A DNA stretch of 47,507 nt from Ornithinimicrobium sp. Its GTDB lineage: Bacteria > Actinomycetota > Actinomycetes > Actinomycetales > Dermatophilaceae. Numbering within the stretch: the stretch's first letter is position 1; every line of letters begins with the position of its first letter. The notes beneath the pieces were generated by a model, which had not been told where the DNA came from, did not search any database, and worked only from the letters and a program-made list of their open reading frames with translations. Positions 22,917-30,952 of this stretch are shown here, in pieces. The position numbers and the translations under genes are program-made. The stretch spans positions 1 through 47,507 of the forward strand of contig NZ_JAUNVI010000006.1 of NCBI RefSeq assembly GCF_030537745.1, written 5' to 3'.

Positions 22917-25071
22917 GCCGGGGGCTTCGCGGTGGCACGGCGCCCGGAGCACCCCAACGCCAGAGCGCGTAGACCTGCCGTGGGCGACCACCCGCGATCG
23001 AGACGTGGGTATGCAGCGCTTCAGCGGTGCGCGGGTCGTCGATCAGCTCGCTGAGCGGATGCGCTGACCATCCGGCGCGCTGCCCTGCCAGCCAGGTGGC
23101 CAGCAGCCGCTCCCCCAGGGGGCCCAGCTGCTCCAGCTCCAGGCCGGGCTCGGCACAGAGCGCGACGACCGTGCCGCGGGGACGCACCGCGCTGACCGCA
23201 GCGACGACCCTGTCCAGCCTGCTGGCGCCCAGCAGCCGGCGCAGGTGGGGCGAGCCGGTGAGGAGCTGCAGCCCCGCGGCCTGCGGAGGCGACAACCCCA
23301 ACACCTCCGCACTGAGCCCGTCGAGGTCATGCCGCGCATCTTTCGGAGTGAGCCTGAGCCAGGAGCCCAGCTCCTCCGCGGCCGGCCCAGTCAGGGTTCG
23401 CGCGGTCGCCGCAGGCAGGAGCCGCTCGATGAGATCATCGGGCAGGCGGGCCAGCTCGATCCCAGCCTCGGCGGCCAGGTCCTGCACGTCCTCGTCCCCG
23501 GGTTGGCGCAGGAACGCCGCGCGGGAGGTGCGCCGCGACTGCAGCTCGGCCACCGTCCAGCCCTGGGCAGGATTCGGTGCATCCCCGCTGGGGGAAAACT
23601 CCCGAAGGTGGACCACGGCCGCCTCGTGCCGGCCCTCGTCCACCGCCCAGGACACGTCCGCGGAGAGCCCGAGGTCACGAGCCACCACCTTCAGCGCCAG
23701 CGTGAGCGCCCCCAGGGAGAGCATCAGGTCGCGCCGGGTCGGGTCCCCCACCCTCAGCTCGCGGTCAGCGTGCCAGCCGAGGGCCAGGGTCCGCTCGTCC
23801 ACCGGTCGGAGCCGCCACGGCTGGGTGTTGTGCGCGCTCGGGGCGCGGCCCCAGTCAGCGCCACGAGCCAGCAACCGCGTGGTTGCAGGGGCATCGCTGC
23901 CTTCGCTCAAATCATCTCGCGCCGCGAGCACGAGGTTTCCTTCCTCGTCGTCGTCGTCGTCCGCCAGCCCGACCGGCCGCGTGTAGAAGCACGTTTCGTG
24001 CAGCGGCTCTCCCCCCATCGCGACGAACTGCGACTGCGAGCCGGAGTTGTCATCCTCGATGAAGGTCACGGACAGGTTCCGATAACCACCCGCGCGCAGG
24101 CCCACGAGGAGCTCATGGGAGAGCCGACGCATCAACCCCAGGCCCCTAGCATCTGGCACCGTGCCCTTGATGATGAGCACGGCGTCGCGGCGGTAGCGCC
24201 CCCTGGTTGCCATCAGAGCCACCAGGTCCACCGGCGACATCCGCCCACGACGCGAGCGCACGAAGCCCGTCAGGTCCGGCACCACGAGCACGAACGCGAC
24301 CGGCTCGCCGTCGCGTTCCAGCCAGAGCAGCAGCCGTTCGTCCAGCAGGTGGGCCAGCCCGTCGGTCGCCGCCTCGAGCTCGTCCGCCTCGATCGGGGTG
24401 TAATAGCCCAACTCAGCGAAGGAGGCATTGAGCATCCGGCGCAGGATCGGGAGCTGCTCGGCCAGGTGGCGCCGGTTGCCGCGTCGGACGATCAGAGCAT
24501 CGTCCGAGGGCTGGAGCGGGAAGACGCTGTCCGGATCCAGTCGCGCGACGTCCTCGCATCGCCAGGTCGCTCCGGTCCAGGTGCGCTCGAACCCGAGCGC
24601 TTCCCAGTCGGCGGGGTAGTGCTCAGGGTTCCACGGCCCGTCCAGGAAGCCCGGCTTGTCGAAACCTGAGGTGATCACGCCGCCGACCTGGTTGGGCAGC
24701 AACGACACCGGCCCCAGGAGACGGGTGCACCCGCGGGATCGAGCCTGGCGCACGGCATACCCCACCATCGCCGCCAGCGCCTCCCGGTCGGCAAACTCGG
24801 TCGCCCCCAGCAGCAGCGTCGCCTCCCCCAGCTTGGCATCCAGGCGCGCGTCGGTATGCAGCGTCGTGCGGCCGCGGACCGCTCCGGTGTGGTCCCGGAC
24901 CAGGTAGAGCTCGACCGGCCCGTGCCTGCGGTGCGGCCCCTTGCCGGACCACCACAGCCGGATCGAGCTGTGCCACAACGGCACACCGTGACTGGCGACA
25001 CGCGGATCCCAGTCCGGCAGGCGCAGGAAGGCCCGCAGATCCGCACGGGTGCGGACCCGACGGACCTGCAT
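22906..25071 (-). CDS. GNAT-like acyltransferase fused to an Acg-type nitroreductase
   Basis: A 721-aa two-domain protein. Residues 1 to about 380 resemble a two-module GNAT family whose members carry G-C-x4-GP, N-x-x-GG-x4-GFD-x-P, and NP-x-x-Y-x5-EALGF blocks. Here these read CTRLLGPVSLLPNQVGGVITSGFDKP and WNPEHYPADWEALGF. The second module ends with NLSVTFIEDDNSGSQSQFVAMGGEP. After an acidic Asp/Glu linker (about 385-392), a flavin nitroreductase domain begins with APSAHNTQPWRLRP and contains ELQSRRTSRAAF, both typical of Acg-like proteins. It is the last gene of the operon from 27467, and its ATG overlaps the previous stop (TGATG). Substrates are unknown; the fusion implies acyl transfer and redox chemistry on one molecule. 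Confidence 0.75.
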   Translation of the reverse strand: MQVRRVRTRADLRAFLRLPDWDPRVASHGVPLWHSSIRLWWSGKGPHRRHGPVELYLVRDHTGAVRGRTTLHTDARLDAKLGEATLLLGATEFADREALAAMVGYAVRQARSRGCTRLLGPVSLLPNQVGGVITSGFDKPGFLDGPWNPEHYPADWEALGFERTWTGATWRCEDVARLDPDSVFPLQPSDDALIVRRGNRRHLAEQLPILRRMLNASFAELGYYTPIEADELEAATDGLAHLLDERLLLWLERDGEPVAFVLVVPDLTGFVRSRRGRMSPVDLVALMATRGRYRRDAVLIIKGTVPDARGLGLMRRLSHELLVGLRAGGYRNLSVTFIEDDNSGSQSQFVAMGGEPLHETCFYTRPVGLADDDDDEEGNLVLAARDDLSEGSDAPATTRLLARGADWGRAPSAHNTQPWRLRPVDERTLALGWHADRELRVGDPTRRDLMLSLGALTLALKVVARDLGLSADVSWAVDEGRHEAAVVHLREFSPSGDAPNPAQGWTVAELQSRRTSRAAFLRQPGDEDVQDLAAEAGIELARLPDDLIERLLPAATARTLTGPAAEELGSWLRLTPKDARHDLDGLSAEVLGLSPPQAAGLQLLTGSPHLRRLLGASRLDRVVAAVSAVRPRGTVVALCAEPGLELEQLGPLGERLLATWLAGQRAGWSAHPLSELIDDPRTAEALHTHVSIAGGRPRQVYALWRWGAPGAVPPRSPRLRD

Positions 25072-25502
25072 CACCCGGCCTCCGAGGCCGCGTCACCGGG
25101 GCCACCGGCCACCCTCGGTGGCTGTCCCTCGCCGGGCAACCGCGAGAAGTGCTCGATGTGGGTCATCTCGCTGCTCTCCACCCTCCAGGAACCGTTGCTG
25201 TAGCCCGTCGGGTGGGCGACATGCAGCTGGGCGCTGACCGCGACCCCGGCCTGTTCGAGCGCAGCGAGCAACGACTGCGCCTGGGCGGACTCGTTGAAGA
25301 AGGCGACCACCCCGGTCGGGCGGGGCCCGGGACGCAGCCACTCACGGCGCACCAGCCCGGGCGCCGAGCGCAGCTGTCTGCGGACCTGCAGGAGCCAGCG
25401 CGGGGAGGCCGCGACGTGGTAGTCCCCGCCCTGCGGCATCAGCGTCAGCATCGCTTCTGCCTGGGCCAGCGCCGGGGCGGCGGAAAAGTCACGCGTGCGC
25501 AT
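25071..25502 (-). CDS. Operon protein of unknown function, possibly ABM-like
   Basis: A 143-aa protein with no family I can name. The segment LLQVRRQLRSAPGLVRREW...TGVVAFFNESAQAQSLLAAL has the same spacing of Arg, Leu, Pro-Gly and the buried strand as the neighbouring ABM-like protein (RGLQEMPGYLHHQ...GTIGYFATREDLLTF), so it may be a divergent paralogue. GSWRVESSEMTHIEHFSRLPGE looks like the last strands, and a Pro/Gly-rich tail follows. ATG 25502 overlaps the upstream gene by 14 bp, and its TGA overlaps the downstream ATG, so it is firmly within the operon. Confidence 0.65.
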   Translation of the reverse strand: MRTRDFSAAPALAQAEAMLTLMPQGGDYHVAASPRWLLQVRRQLRSAPGLVRREWLRPGPRPTGVVAFFNESAQAQSLLAALEQAGVAVSAQLHVAHPTGYSNGSWRVESSEMTHIEHFSRLPGEGQPPRVAGGPGDAASEAG

Positions 25503-25869
25503 CCGGCTCCTCCTCCTCGGGCTGCTGGTCCCCGGCGGCGGCAGCGTCACCGGCCGGCAGGTCGTAGAGGCGGATGTAGCCGGCGGTGGCGTGCTTGGTG
25601 CCGTCGGTGACCCACTGCATCAGGCCACGGTGGATGTCGCTGCGCGCGAAGGTCAGCAGATCCTCCCGCGTGGCGAAGTAGCCGATCGTGCCGAGGGCAA
25701 ACGGCGGATCCCAGTAGACCTGGTGGTGCAGGTAGCCAGGCATCTCTTGCAGCCCTCGGATCATCGCGCTCCACCGCTTGCTCAGGCGCAGCCAGGCCAA
25801 CGGGGAGTTGTAACTGGTGGCACCGACGAAGATCGCGCCCGCCTGCTGCTGCTGTGCACTGGTCGCCAT
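25489..25869 (-). CDS. ABM-fold (DUF4188/monooxygenase-like) protein
   Basis: A 126-aa protein with the look of a dimeric alpha/beta-barrel (ABM) domain. A first strand (AIFVGATSYNSP) is followed by a helix (LRLSKRWSAMIRGLQEMPG), two strands (YLHHQVYWDPPFALGTIGYFAT), a second helix (REDLLTFARSDIHRGLMQWV) and a final strand (AGYIRLYDL). DUF4188-type and CrtA-like proteins share this order, and some ABM proteins are cofactor-free or haem-binding oxygenases. The last 20 residues are Asp/Glu/Gln-rich. Its start and the ligase stop share one base (TGATG). Activity is a guess from fold. Confidence 0.65.
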   Translation of the reverse strand: MATSAQQQQAGAIFVGATSYNSPLAWLRLSKRWSAMIRGLQEMPGYLHHQVYWDPPFALGTIGYFATREDLLTFARSDIHRGLMQWVTDGTKHATAGYIRLYDLPAGDAAAAGDQQPEEEEPDAHA

Positions 25870-27467
25870 CAGCTGCTCCGCCCGTCTCGACTCAGGTAGA
25901 CCCGTTTGAGCTTGTCGGGCTGGCCGGCGAAGGGCCCGGTGCCCTCAGCGTGGACCCGCACGTCGATGTCGTCGCTGCGATCGCTCTCCTCCAGCGACTG
26001 GGCGAAGTCGCGGCTGGTGCGGGCCAGGTAGGCGACCACTCCCGTGCGCACGTCGGCTGCCAGCTGATCCCTTTCGGCGTCCGCCAGCGCCACCTCTGGC
26101 CGCAGCTCGACGTGGATGGTCGGTGTCTGGCTGGTGGCGTCGCCGTCACGGTCTTCCAGGGTCAGCGTGAAGGAGGCGATCTGGGCGGCTCGGCGCTCGT
26201 CGGTGTACAGACCGTTCTCGACGTCCTGGGGATAGATGTTGGCACCCATGAAGGAGATCGTGGAGTCGGCGCGGCCGAAAAGCAGCAGGAGCGGAAGCTT
26301 CATACCTTGCTTGTGGAACGCCTCCCGCGCCGGCAGCTGCCACTCCGGGTTGGCGCGCAGCACCGCGGCCAGGTCGTGCCAGTCCATCAACCGTGCCTCG
26401 TCGCCGATGTTGTAGCGCAGCTTGGGCGAGAGCACCGACGTCGAGGTGAGCGTGCACAGCAGCTCACCCTCGGGCGTGGTCTCCAGGTAGGTCTCCAGCG
26501 GGTTGTACTGAAAGATCATCGGCGTGCGGGCCTCTCCGGGCCCGAGCACCGCCTCACGCAGGTCGTGGTCGGCCAGCAGCGCGCGGCGCAGCCAGACCGT
26601 CAGGTCCGTCTCTCCGCCGATCCCGATGGTCAGGTCGGAGGCGCCGTAGCCCGAGCGCACCGTCAAGAAGCGCTCCTCGCAGTAGTCGCGCAGCGCCTCG
26701 GTCATGCCCTCTCCGCCCACCAACCCGTGCATCCGCCACGCCGGCCAGTCCCAGCCCTCCGCATCGAGGCGGTCGCGCAGGTCCTTGAGGAAAGGTGGAT
26801 AGGCCGCAACCAGGTAGGTGAACTCCGGACCGAAGTGGCGCAGCGTGTCGACGATCTTGTCCAGGTCGGGGCCGGTGTTCTTTACCATCGCGATCTTGGC
26901 CATCGCGATCCCGGTGTTGGTCCCGGTCGCCCACGCGCCCATCGAGTAGGCGTTGATCACGAAGAGCCGGTCCTCCCCGCGCATCATCAGCGAGGCGAAG
27001 CCGGCGACGTTGCGGTGCACGTCCGCCAGTTCGTCGCGGCCGCGGACCCAGTTGTATGGCGTGCCCGAACTCCCGGAGGACTCGTCCACGATGGTGCCCC
27101 GCAGCTCCAGCACACCCCGCCGCGAGCGCTGCGCCTCCGTGTGCCGTTTGACGTAGGACTCCTTGTCGGTGGGCGGATAGTTGTCCAGGTCCCACCAGCG
27201 GAAGCGCCAGTCGTGCTCGGCCAGGTGCGCCCGGTAGGCGGGCACGTTGAGCGAGGCCAGCTGGCAGGTCATCCACGCATGCCAGCGGGCGAAGTCGCCC
27301 ATCCACGGCTGGTAGTGCGTCGCGGTGAACCGCCACGTCGCCGGGTGGACCTTGTAGACGCTGTAGGTGCTGGACAGCGCCGACGTGCCTGCGCGCAGCG
27401 CGCCCCGCCGCGCCTGCGTGAGCGGACTGCTCGTCCAGATCCTCTGCCCGACCTCCCGGAATACCAT
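25869..27467 (-). CDS. Phenylacetate-CoA ligase-like adenylating enzyme
   Basis: A 532-aa member of the PaaK-like branch of the ANL (AMP-forming) superfamily. The phosphate loop appears as DESSGSSGTPYNWVRG. Later motifs are SGYGASDLT, YNPLETYLE, KLRYNIGDEARL (adenosine-binding Asp) and LFGRADSTISFMGANIYPQDVE, equivalent to the hinge region that in PaaK leads to the C-terminal domain. A lysine near the end (PDKLKRVYL) could be the catalytic one. It should activate a carboxylate, probably aromatic, as an acyl adenylate or thioester. It leads the four-gene operon, starting 22 bp after the glucose-6-phosphate dehydrogenase homologue on the same strand but with its own TACAGT element 6 nt before ATG 27467. 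Confidence 0.82.
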   Translation of the reverse strand: MVFREVGQRIWTSSPLTQARRGALRAGTSALSSTYSVYKVHPATWRFTATHYQPWMGDFARWHAWMTCQLASLNVPAYRAHLAEHDWRFRWWDLDNYPPTDKESYVKRHTEAQRSRRGVLELRGTIVDESSGSSGTPYNWVRGRDELADVHRNVAGFASLMMRGEDRLFVINAYSMGAWATGTNTGIAMAKIAMVKNTGPDLDKIVDTLRHFGPEFTYLVAAYPPFLKDLRDRLDAEGWDWPAWRMHGLVGGEGMTEALRDYCEERFLTVRSGYGASDLTIGIGGETDLTVWLRRALLADHDLREAVLGPGEARTPMIFQYNPLETYLETTPEGELLCTLTSTSVLSPKLRYNIGDEARLMDWHDLAAVLRANPEWQLPAREAFHKQGMKLPLLLLFGRADSTISFMGANIYPQDVENGLYTDERRAAQIASFTLTLEDRDGDATSQTPTIHVELRPEVALADAERDQLAADVRTGVVAYLARTSRDFAQSLEESDRSDDIDVRVHAEGTGPFAGQPDKLKRVYLSRDGRSS

Positions 27468-27473
27468 GTCCGC

Positions 27474-27479
27474 ACTGTA
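27474..27479 (-). promoter_or_regulatory. -10 element, leaderless promoter of the adenylating-enzyme operon
   Basis: TACAGT on the minus strand, 6 nt before ATG 27467, in the 22-bp gap after the preceding gene's stop. Confidence 0.5.
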
Positions 27480-27489
27480 GCCAGGCGGG

Positions 27490-28869
27490 TCAGCGGGGCG
27501 GCCTGTCCCATCCTTCGGGCCCGGCCGAGCCAGCGGCATACTCCTCCAGCTCGACGTGGCCCGCCTCCCACTCGGCCAGCACCGGCTCCACGATCCGCCA
27601 CAGCTCCTCTGCCTCGTCGCCGCGGATCGTCATAAACGGGTCGCCGTCCAGGATGGCGCCCAAAATCTCTCCGTAGGGCAGCATCCGCGGTTTGCCCAGC
27701 TCGGCCTGCAACTCCTTCTGCTCCAGCTCGAAAGGATCGCCCTCGGCGTTCATCGACAGGTCCAGCGTGACGGCGCCGGGCTTGATGTCCAGGATGAGAC
27801 GGTCCGGTCTCGGGCTGTCCTTGAAGCCGCTGGGCACGTGAGCCGGCGCCTTGAAGGTGACGGTGATGCGCTTGCACGCGGTGCCGATCGCCTTACCGGA
27901 CCGGAGCACGAACGGCACCCCCGCCCACCGGGCGTTGTCGAGCTGCAGGGTCAGTTGCGCGAGCGTCTCGGTCCCACGCTGGGGATCGACTCCGTCCTCG
28001 TCGACATAGTTCGGGATCTGCCGGTCACCGAGGGTCCCCGCCGTGTAGCGCGCACGCCGCGATGCGGACGCGGGGTCGTGCCCCCACGGGTGCACCGCGC
28101 GCAGCACCTGCGCCTTGAGCGAGCGGATCTCCTCGGCGTGCATCGTCGCCGGCGCCTCGAGGGAGAAGAAAGCCAGGATCTCCAACAGGTGCGACTGGAT
28201 CATGTCCAGGAGCGCACCGGCCTTGTCGTAGTAGCCGGCCCGGCCCTCCAAGGCCAGCGACTCGTCATAGGTGATCTCGACCCGATCGATGTGTTCGTTG
28301 GACCAGATCGGCATGAGCAGTCGGTTGGCGAAGCGGATCCCGAGCAGGTTGAGGATGGTGTTGACGCCCAGGAAGTGATCGATCCGGTAGATGTCGTTCT
28401 CCGGCACCACCCGCAGCAGCTGCTTGTTGAGCTCGCGCGCGGAGGCTAGGTCGCTCCCGAACGGCTTCTCCAGCGCCAGCCGGGTCCCCCGAGGGACGCC
28501 GATCTTCTCCAGCAACGCGCACACCTTGACCGTCACCGACGGGGGCAGCGCGAAGTAGATGATCAGCGGCTCCGTGGTCGCTGCCAGCAGTGAGCTCAGC
28601 TGACCCTGGTCCAGGGCATCCGTCTGCACATATCTGGTGCCGTCCACCACGGGAGCGGCCAGGTCGTCCGGCAGTTGCGCCTGCGCCATCGCCCCACGGA
28701 CCCTGCTGCGCCAGTCGTCGTCGCTCAGCTCGAGGCGGTCAGCTCCGACCACGGTGACCGCGCGCTGCGGCTCCTCCTTGAAAAGGGTGCCCAGCCCCGG
28801 CAGGAGAAGCCGTTGGGTGAGGTCACCGGAAGCGCCGAGGATCAGGAGGGTGGTGGGCTGGTCGGTCAT
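27490..28869 (-). CDS. zwf: Glucose-6-phosphate dehydrogenase homologue
   Basis: A 459-aa protein of the G6PD family. It has the NADP-binding GASGDLTQRLLLP at residues 12-24, the EKPFG motif at 134-138 and the substrate/catalytic region YRIDHFLG at 161-168. The catalytic histidine of DMIQSHLLE is present. However, the lysine that follows in typical enzymes (RIDHYLGKE), which contacts the substrate phosphate, is Val169 here, with Asn170 after it. Phosphate binding may rely on other residues or the substrate may differ; a shorter actinobacterial Zwf1-like subgroup is also possible. ATG 28869 has TACCCT 6 nt upstream. The distal open frame is rejected because the Rossmann strand begins a few residues after this ATG. 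Confidence 0.85.
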   Translation of the reverse strand: MTDQPTTLLILGASGDLTQRLLLPGLGTLFKEEPQRAVTVVGADRLELSDDDWRSRVRGAMAQAQLPDDLAAPVVDGTRYVQTDALDQGQLSSLLAATTEPLIIYFALPPSVTVKVCALLEKIGVPRGTRLALEKPFGSDLASARELNKQLLRVVPENDIYRIDHFLGVNTILNLLGIRFANRLLMPIWSNEHIDRVEITYDESLALEGRAGYYDKAGALLDMIQSHLLEILAFFSLEAPATMHAEEIRSLKAQVLRAVHPWGHDPASASRRARYTAGTLGDRQIPNYVDEDGVDPQRGTETLAQLTLQLDNARWAGVPFVLRSGKAIGTACKRITVTFKAPAHVPSGFKDSPRPDRLILDIKPGAVTLDLSMNAEGDPFELEQKELQAELGKPRMLPYGEILGAILDGDPFMTIRGDEAEELWRIVEPVLAEWEAGHVELEEYAAGSAGPEGWDRPPR

Positions 28870-28875
28870 GAATTC

Positions 28876-28881
28876 AGGGTA
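28876..28881 (-). promoter_or_regulatory. -10 element, leaderless promoter of G6PD homologue
   Basis: TACCCT on the minus strand, 6 nt before ATG 28869. Confidence 0.55.
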
Positions 28882-28912
28882 TGCCGTGACTGCCCTGCGC
28901 GCGCGTCGTTGC

Positions 28913-29626
28913 CTAGCCGACCTGCATACCGACCAGGGTCCCGATGACCCAGGTGATGGCCATGGCGAGCGCTCCGCCGAGCACCACCCGGACCACCGCC
29001 GGGGTGGTGGCCGATCCACCCAGGTAGGCACTGATCACGCCGGTCAGCGCCAGCGCGAGGAGGACTGCACTCACGGTCACCACGACGTGGAAGGCGATCG
29101 GCGTGAGCAGGATCGCCGCCAGCGGGAGGATCGCGCCGAGGGTGAAGGCCACCATCGAGGCCCACGCCGCATGCCAGGGGTTGGTCAGCTCGTCAGGGTC
29201 GATCTTGAGCTCGGCCTCGGCGTGCGCGGCGAGGGCGTCGTGCGCGGTGAGCTGGGTCGCGACCTGGTGCGCAAGCTCGTCACTGATCCCCTTAGCGCGG
29301 TAGATCCCCGCCAGCTCCTCGAGCTCCTCCTCGGGGAAGTCCTCGAGCTCGCGCCGCTCCTTTTCCAGCATGGCTCGCTCGCTGTCGCGCTGGGTGCTGA
29401 CGGAGACGTACTCACCCACCGCCATCGACATCGCGCCCGCGGCAAGGGTCGCCAGGCCGGCGACCAGGATCGCGGTCCGCTCCGGCGTCGCGGCCGCCAC
29501 CCCGATGACCACGCCAGCGGTGGAGATGATGCCGTCGTTGGCGCCGAGGACGCCGGCCCGCAGCCAGTTGAGCCGGGAGGCGGTCGCGGAGCTGACGGGC
29601 TCGATGTGGTGCAGTTCCGTGCTCAT
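28913..29626 (-). CDS. VIT1/CCC1-family iron/manganese transporter
   Basis: A 237-aa membrane protein of the vacuolar iron transporter family. The first TM carries LNWLRAGVLGANDGIISTAGVVIGVAAA, the family hallmark. TM2 has AGAMSMAVGEYVSVSTQRD, whose Met/Glu residues belong to the ion path. A long cytoplasmic Glu-rich helix region (about 82-140) with many carboxylates probably binds metal, and three C-terminal TM helices follow. It should move Fe2+ or Mn2+ out of the cytoplasm. ATG 29626 with AAGGTGG about 5 nt upstream is chosen over a codon ten earlier. Confidence 0.92.
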   Translation of the reverse strand: MSTELHHIEPVSSATASRLNWLRAGVLGANDGIISTAGVVIGVAAATPERTAILVAGLATLAAGAMSMAVGEYVSVSTQRDSERAMLEKERRELEDFPEEELEELAGIYRAKGISDELAHQVATQLTAHDALAAHAEAELKIDPDELTNPWHAAWASMVAFTLGAILPLAAILLTPIAFHVVVTVSAVLLALALTGVISAYLGGSATTPAVVRVVLGGALAMAITWVIGTLVGMQVG

Positions 29627-29679
29627 GTCACCCACCTTGTCGCTGGACCGGACCACGCCGCCAGCGTGGCGAGGCTTGC

Positions 29680-30873
29680 CTATCTGCGCTGCCTGCGGTG
29701 GATCAGCAACGAGGTGCCCAGGACGAGGAGCCCAGCGATCGACAGGGCGGCACCGACGAGCGAGGGCGCGCGATAGCCATAGCCAGCAGTGATGACCAGG
29801 CCGCCGAGCCAGGCACCGAGCGCGTTGGCGATGTTGAGCGCGGAGTGGTTCATGGCGGCACCGATCGTCTTGGCATCACCGGCGACGCTCATCAGGCGCA
29901 GCTGCAGGGTGACCACCCAGCCCGACCCGGCGACCGCGATGAGACAGACAGTGAGCAGCGCGGGCAGTGCCCACCTCGACGTCTGCCAGAAGGCGAGCAG
30001 CGAGACCGCCGACGCGAGGCCGGTCAGGGCCAGCGTCCGCAGGATCGACCAGTCCGAGAGCCGCCCGCCCAGCCAGGTGCCCACGATCGAGGCCAGGCCG
30101 TAGGCGAGGAGGAAGACCGGGACCCAGCTCTGGTGCAGACCGGTGACCTCGGTGATGGTGGGGGCGATGTAGGAGTACATCGCGAAGATCCCGCCGAAGC
30201 CCACGGCACCGGTGAGCAGAGCTAGCCAGAACTGCACCTCCCCGAAGGCCCTCAGCTCGGTGCGCCAGGACTGATCGCGCTCCCCTGCGAAATGTGGGAC
30301 CCACATCCGGATCAGCACCACCGTGAGGATCCCGATGACCGCGCAGGCCCAGTAGGCGATCCGCCACCCGAGGATCTGACCCGCCCAGGTGCCTAGGGGG
30401 ACACCGATCACCATGGCGATCGGGATGCCGAGCATGACGGTGCCGACGGCCCGACCGCCCTGCCCTTTCGGCACCATCCCGACGGCGACGAGCGAGGCCA
30501 GGGCAAAGTAGCCGCCGTGCGGCAGCCCCGCGAGGAAACGCGCGCCGATCAGGGTGCCGTAAGTGGGCGCGAGCGCGCTCAGGGCGTTGCCGATCGCGAA
30601 GAGGACCATGAGCACGAGCAGCACCCCGCGACGCGGCAGCCGCGCGGCACCGAGCGCGACCAGCGGAGCCCCCACGACGACGCCGACCGCATACGCCGAG
30701 ATGGTGTGGCCGGCTGCCGGGATGGAGACGACGACGCCGTCCGCGATCTGCGGGAGCAGGCCCATGGTCACGAACTCAGTGATGCCGATGCCGACCCCGC
30801 CCATGATGAGGGCGACGAAGGCGAGGGTGCGGGCGCGCGGCGCGAGCTGCAACGCGCCGACGGGCAGAGTCAA
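29680..30873 (-). CDS. MFS transporter, DHA1-like
   Basis: A 397-aa major facilitator with twelve predicted helices, resembling the AraJ/YdhP/Cmx group of drug and sugar exporters. TM1 reads FVALIMGGVGIGITEFVTMGLLPQIA, with the acidic residue typical of the group. TM4 has ARFLAGLPHGGYFALASLVA and TM5 the GTVMLGIPIAMVIGVPLGTWAGQILGWR antiporter-type motif. The substrate is unknown. The start is TTG 30873, preceded by GAGG at 7 nt; no upstream ATG is in frame. A strong hairpin sits just before the ribosome site (30893-30930), so expression may be attenuated or the hairpin may end the CPA1 transcript. Confidence 0.88.
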   Translation of the reverse strand: MTLPVGALQLAPRARTLAFVALIMGGVGIGITEFVTMGLLPQIADGVVVSIPAAGHTISAYAVGVVVGAPLVALGAARLPRRGVLLVLMVLFAIGNALSALAPTYGTLIGARFLAGLPHGGYFALASLVAVGMVPKGQGGRAVGTVMLGIPIAMVIGVPLGTWAGQILGWRIAYWACAVIGILTVVLIRMWVPHFAGERDQSWRTELRAFGEVQFWLALLTGAVGFGGIFAMYSYIAPTITEVTGLHQSWVPVFLLAYGLASIVGTWLGGRLSDWSILRTLALTGLASAVSLLAFWQTSRWALPALLTVCLIAVAGSGWVVTLQLRLMSVAGDAKTIGAAMNHSALNIANALGAWLGGLVITAGYGYRAPSLVGAALSIAGLLVLGTSLLIHRRQRR

Positions 30874-30892
30874 ACGAGGTGCCTCTTTTCAA

Positions 30893-30930
30893 AGGTGTGC
30901 GAGGGGGGACAGGCCCTCGCGGGGACACCT
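30893..30930 (-). terminator. Strong hairpin between CPA1 and MFS genes
   Basis: In the minus-strand RNA, AGGTGT-(CCCC)-GCGAGGG pairs with CCCTCGC-ACACCT around an 8-nt loop, giving 13 paired bases with a 4-nt bulge, followed by TTTG. It is 22 nt past the CPA1 stop and 19 nt before the MFS start, so it may be the CPA1 terminator or an attenuator for the MFS gene. Confidence 0.5.
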
Positions 30931-30952
30931 GCAGATTACGCCGTGGCGAGCG

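Noticed and set aside
21093-22991. Minus-strand open frame opposite the RND pump
   Set aside because: Shadow of the pump gene; His/Gln/Asp-rich translation with no family signal.
25854-27635. Plus-strand open frame opposite the adenylating enzyme
   Set aside because: Antisense to a gene with full ANL motifs; no domain of its own.
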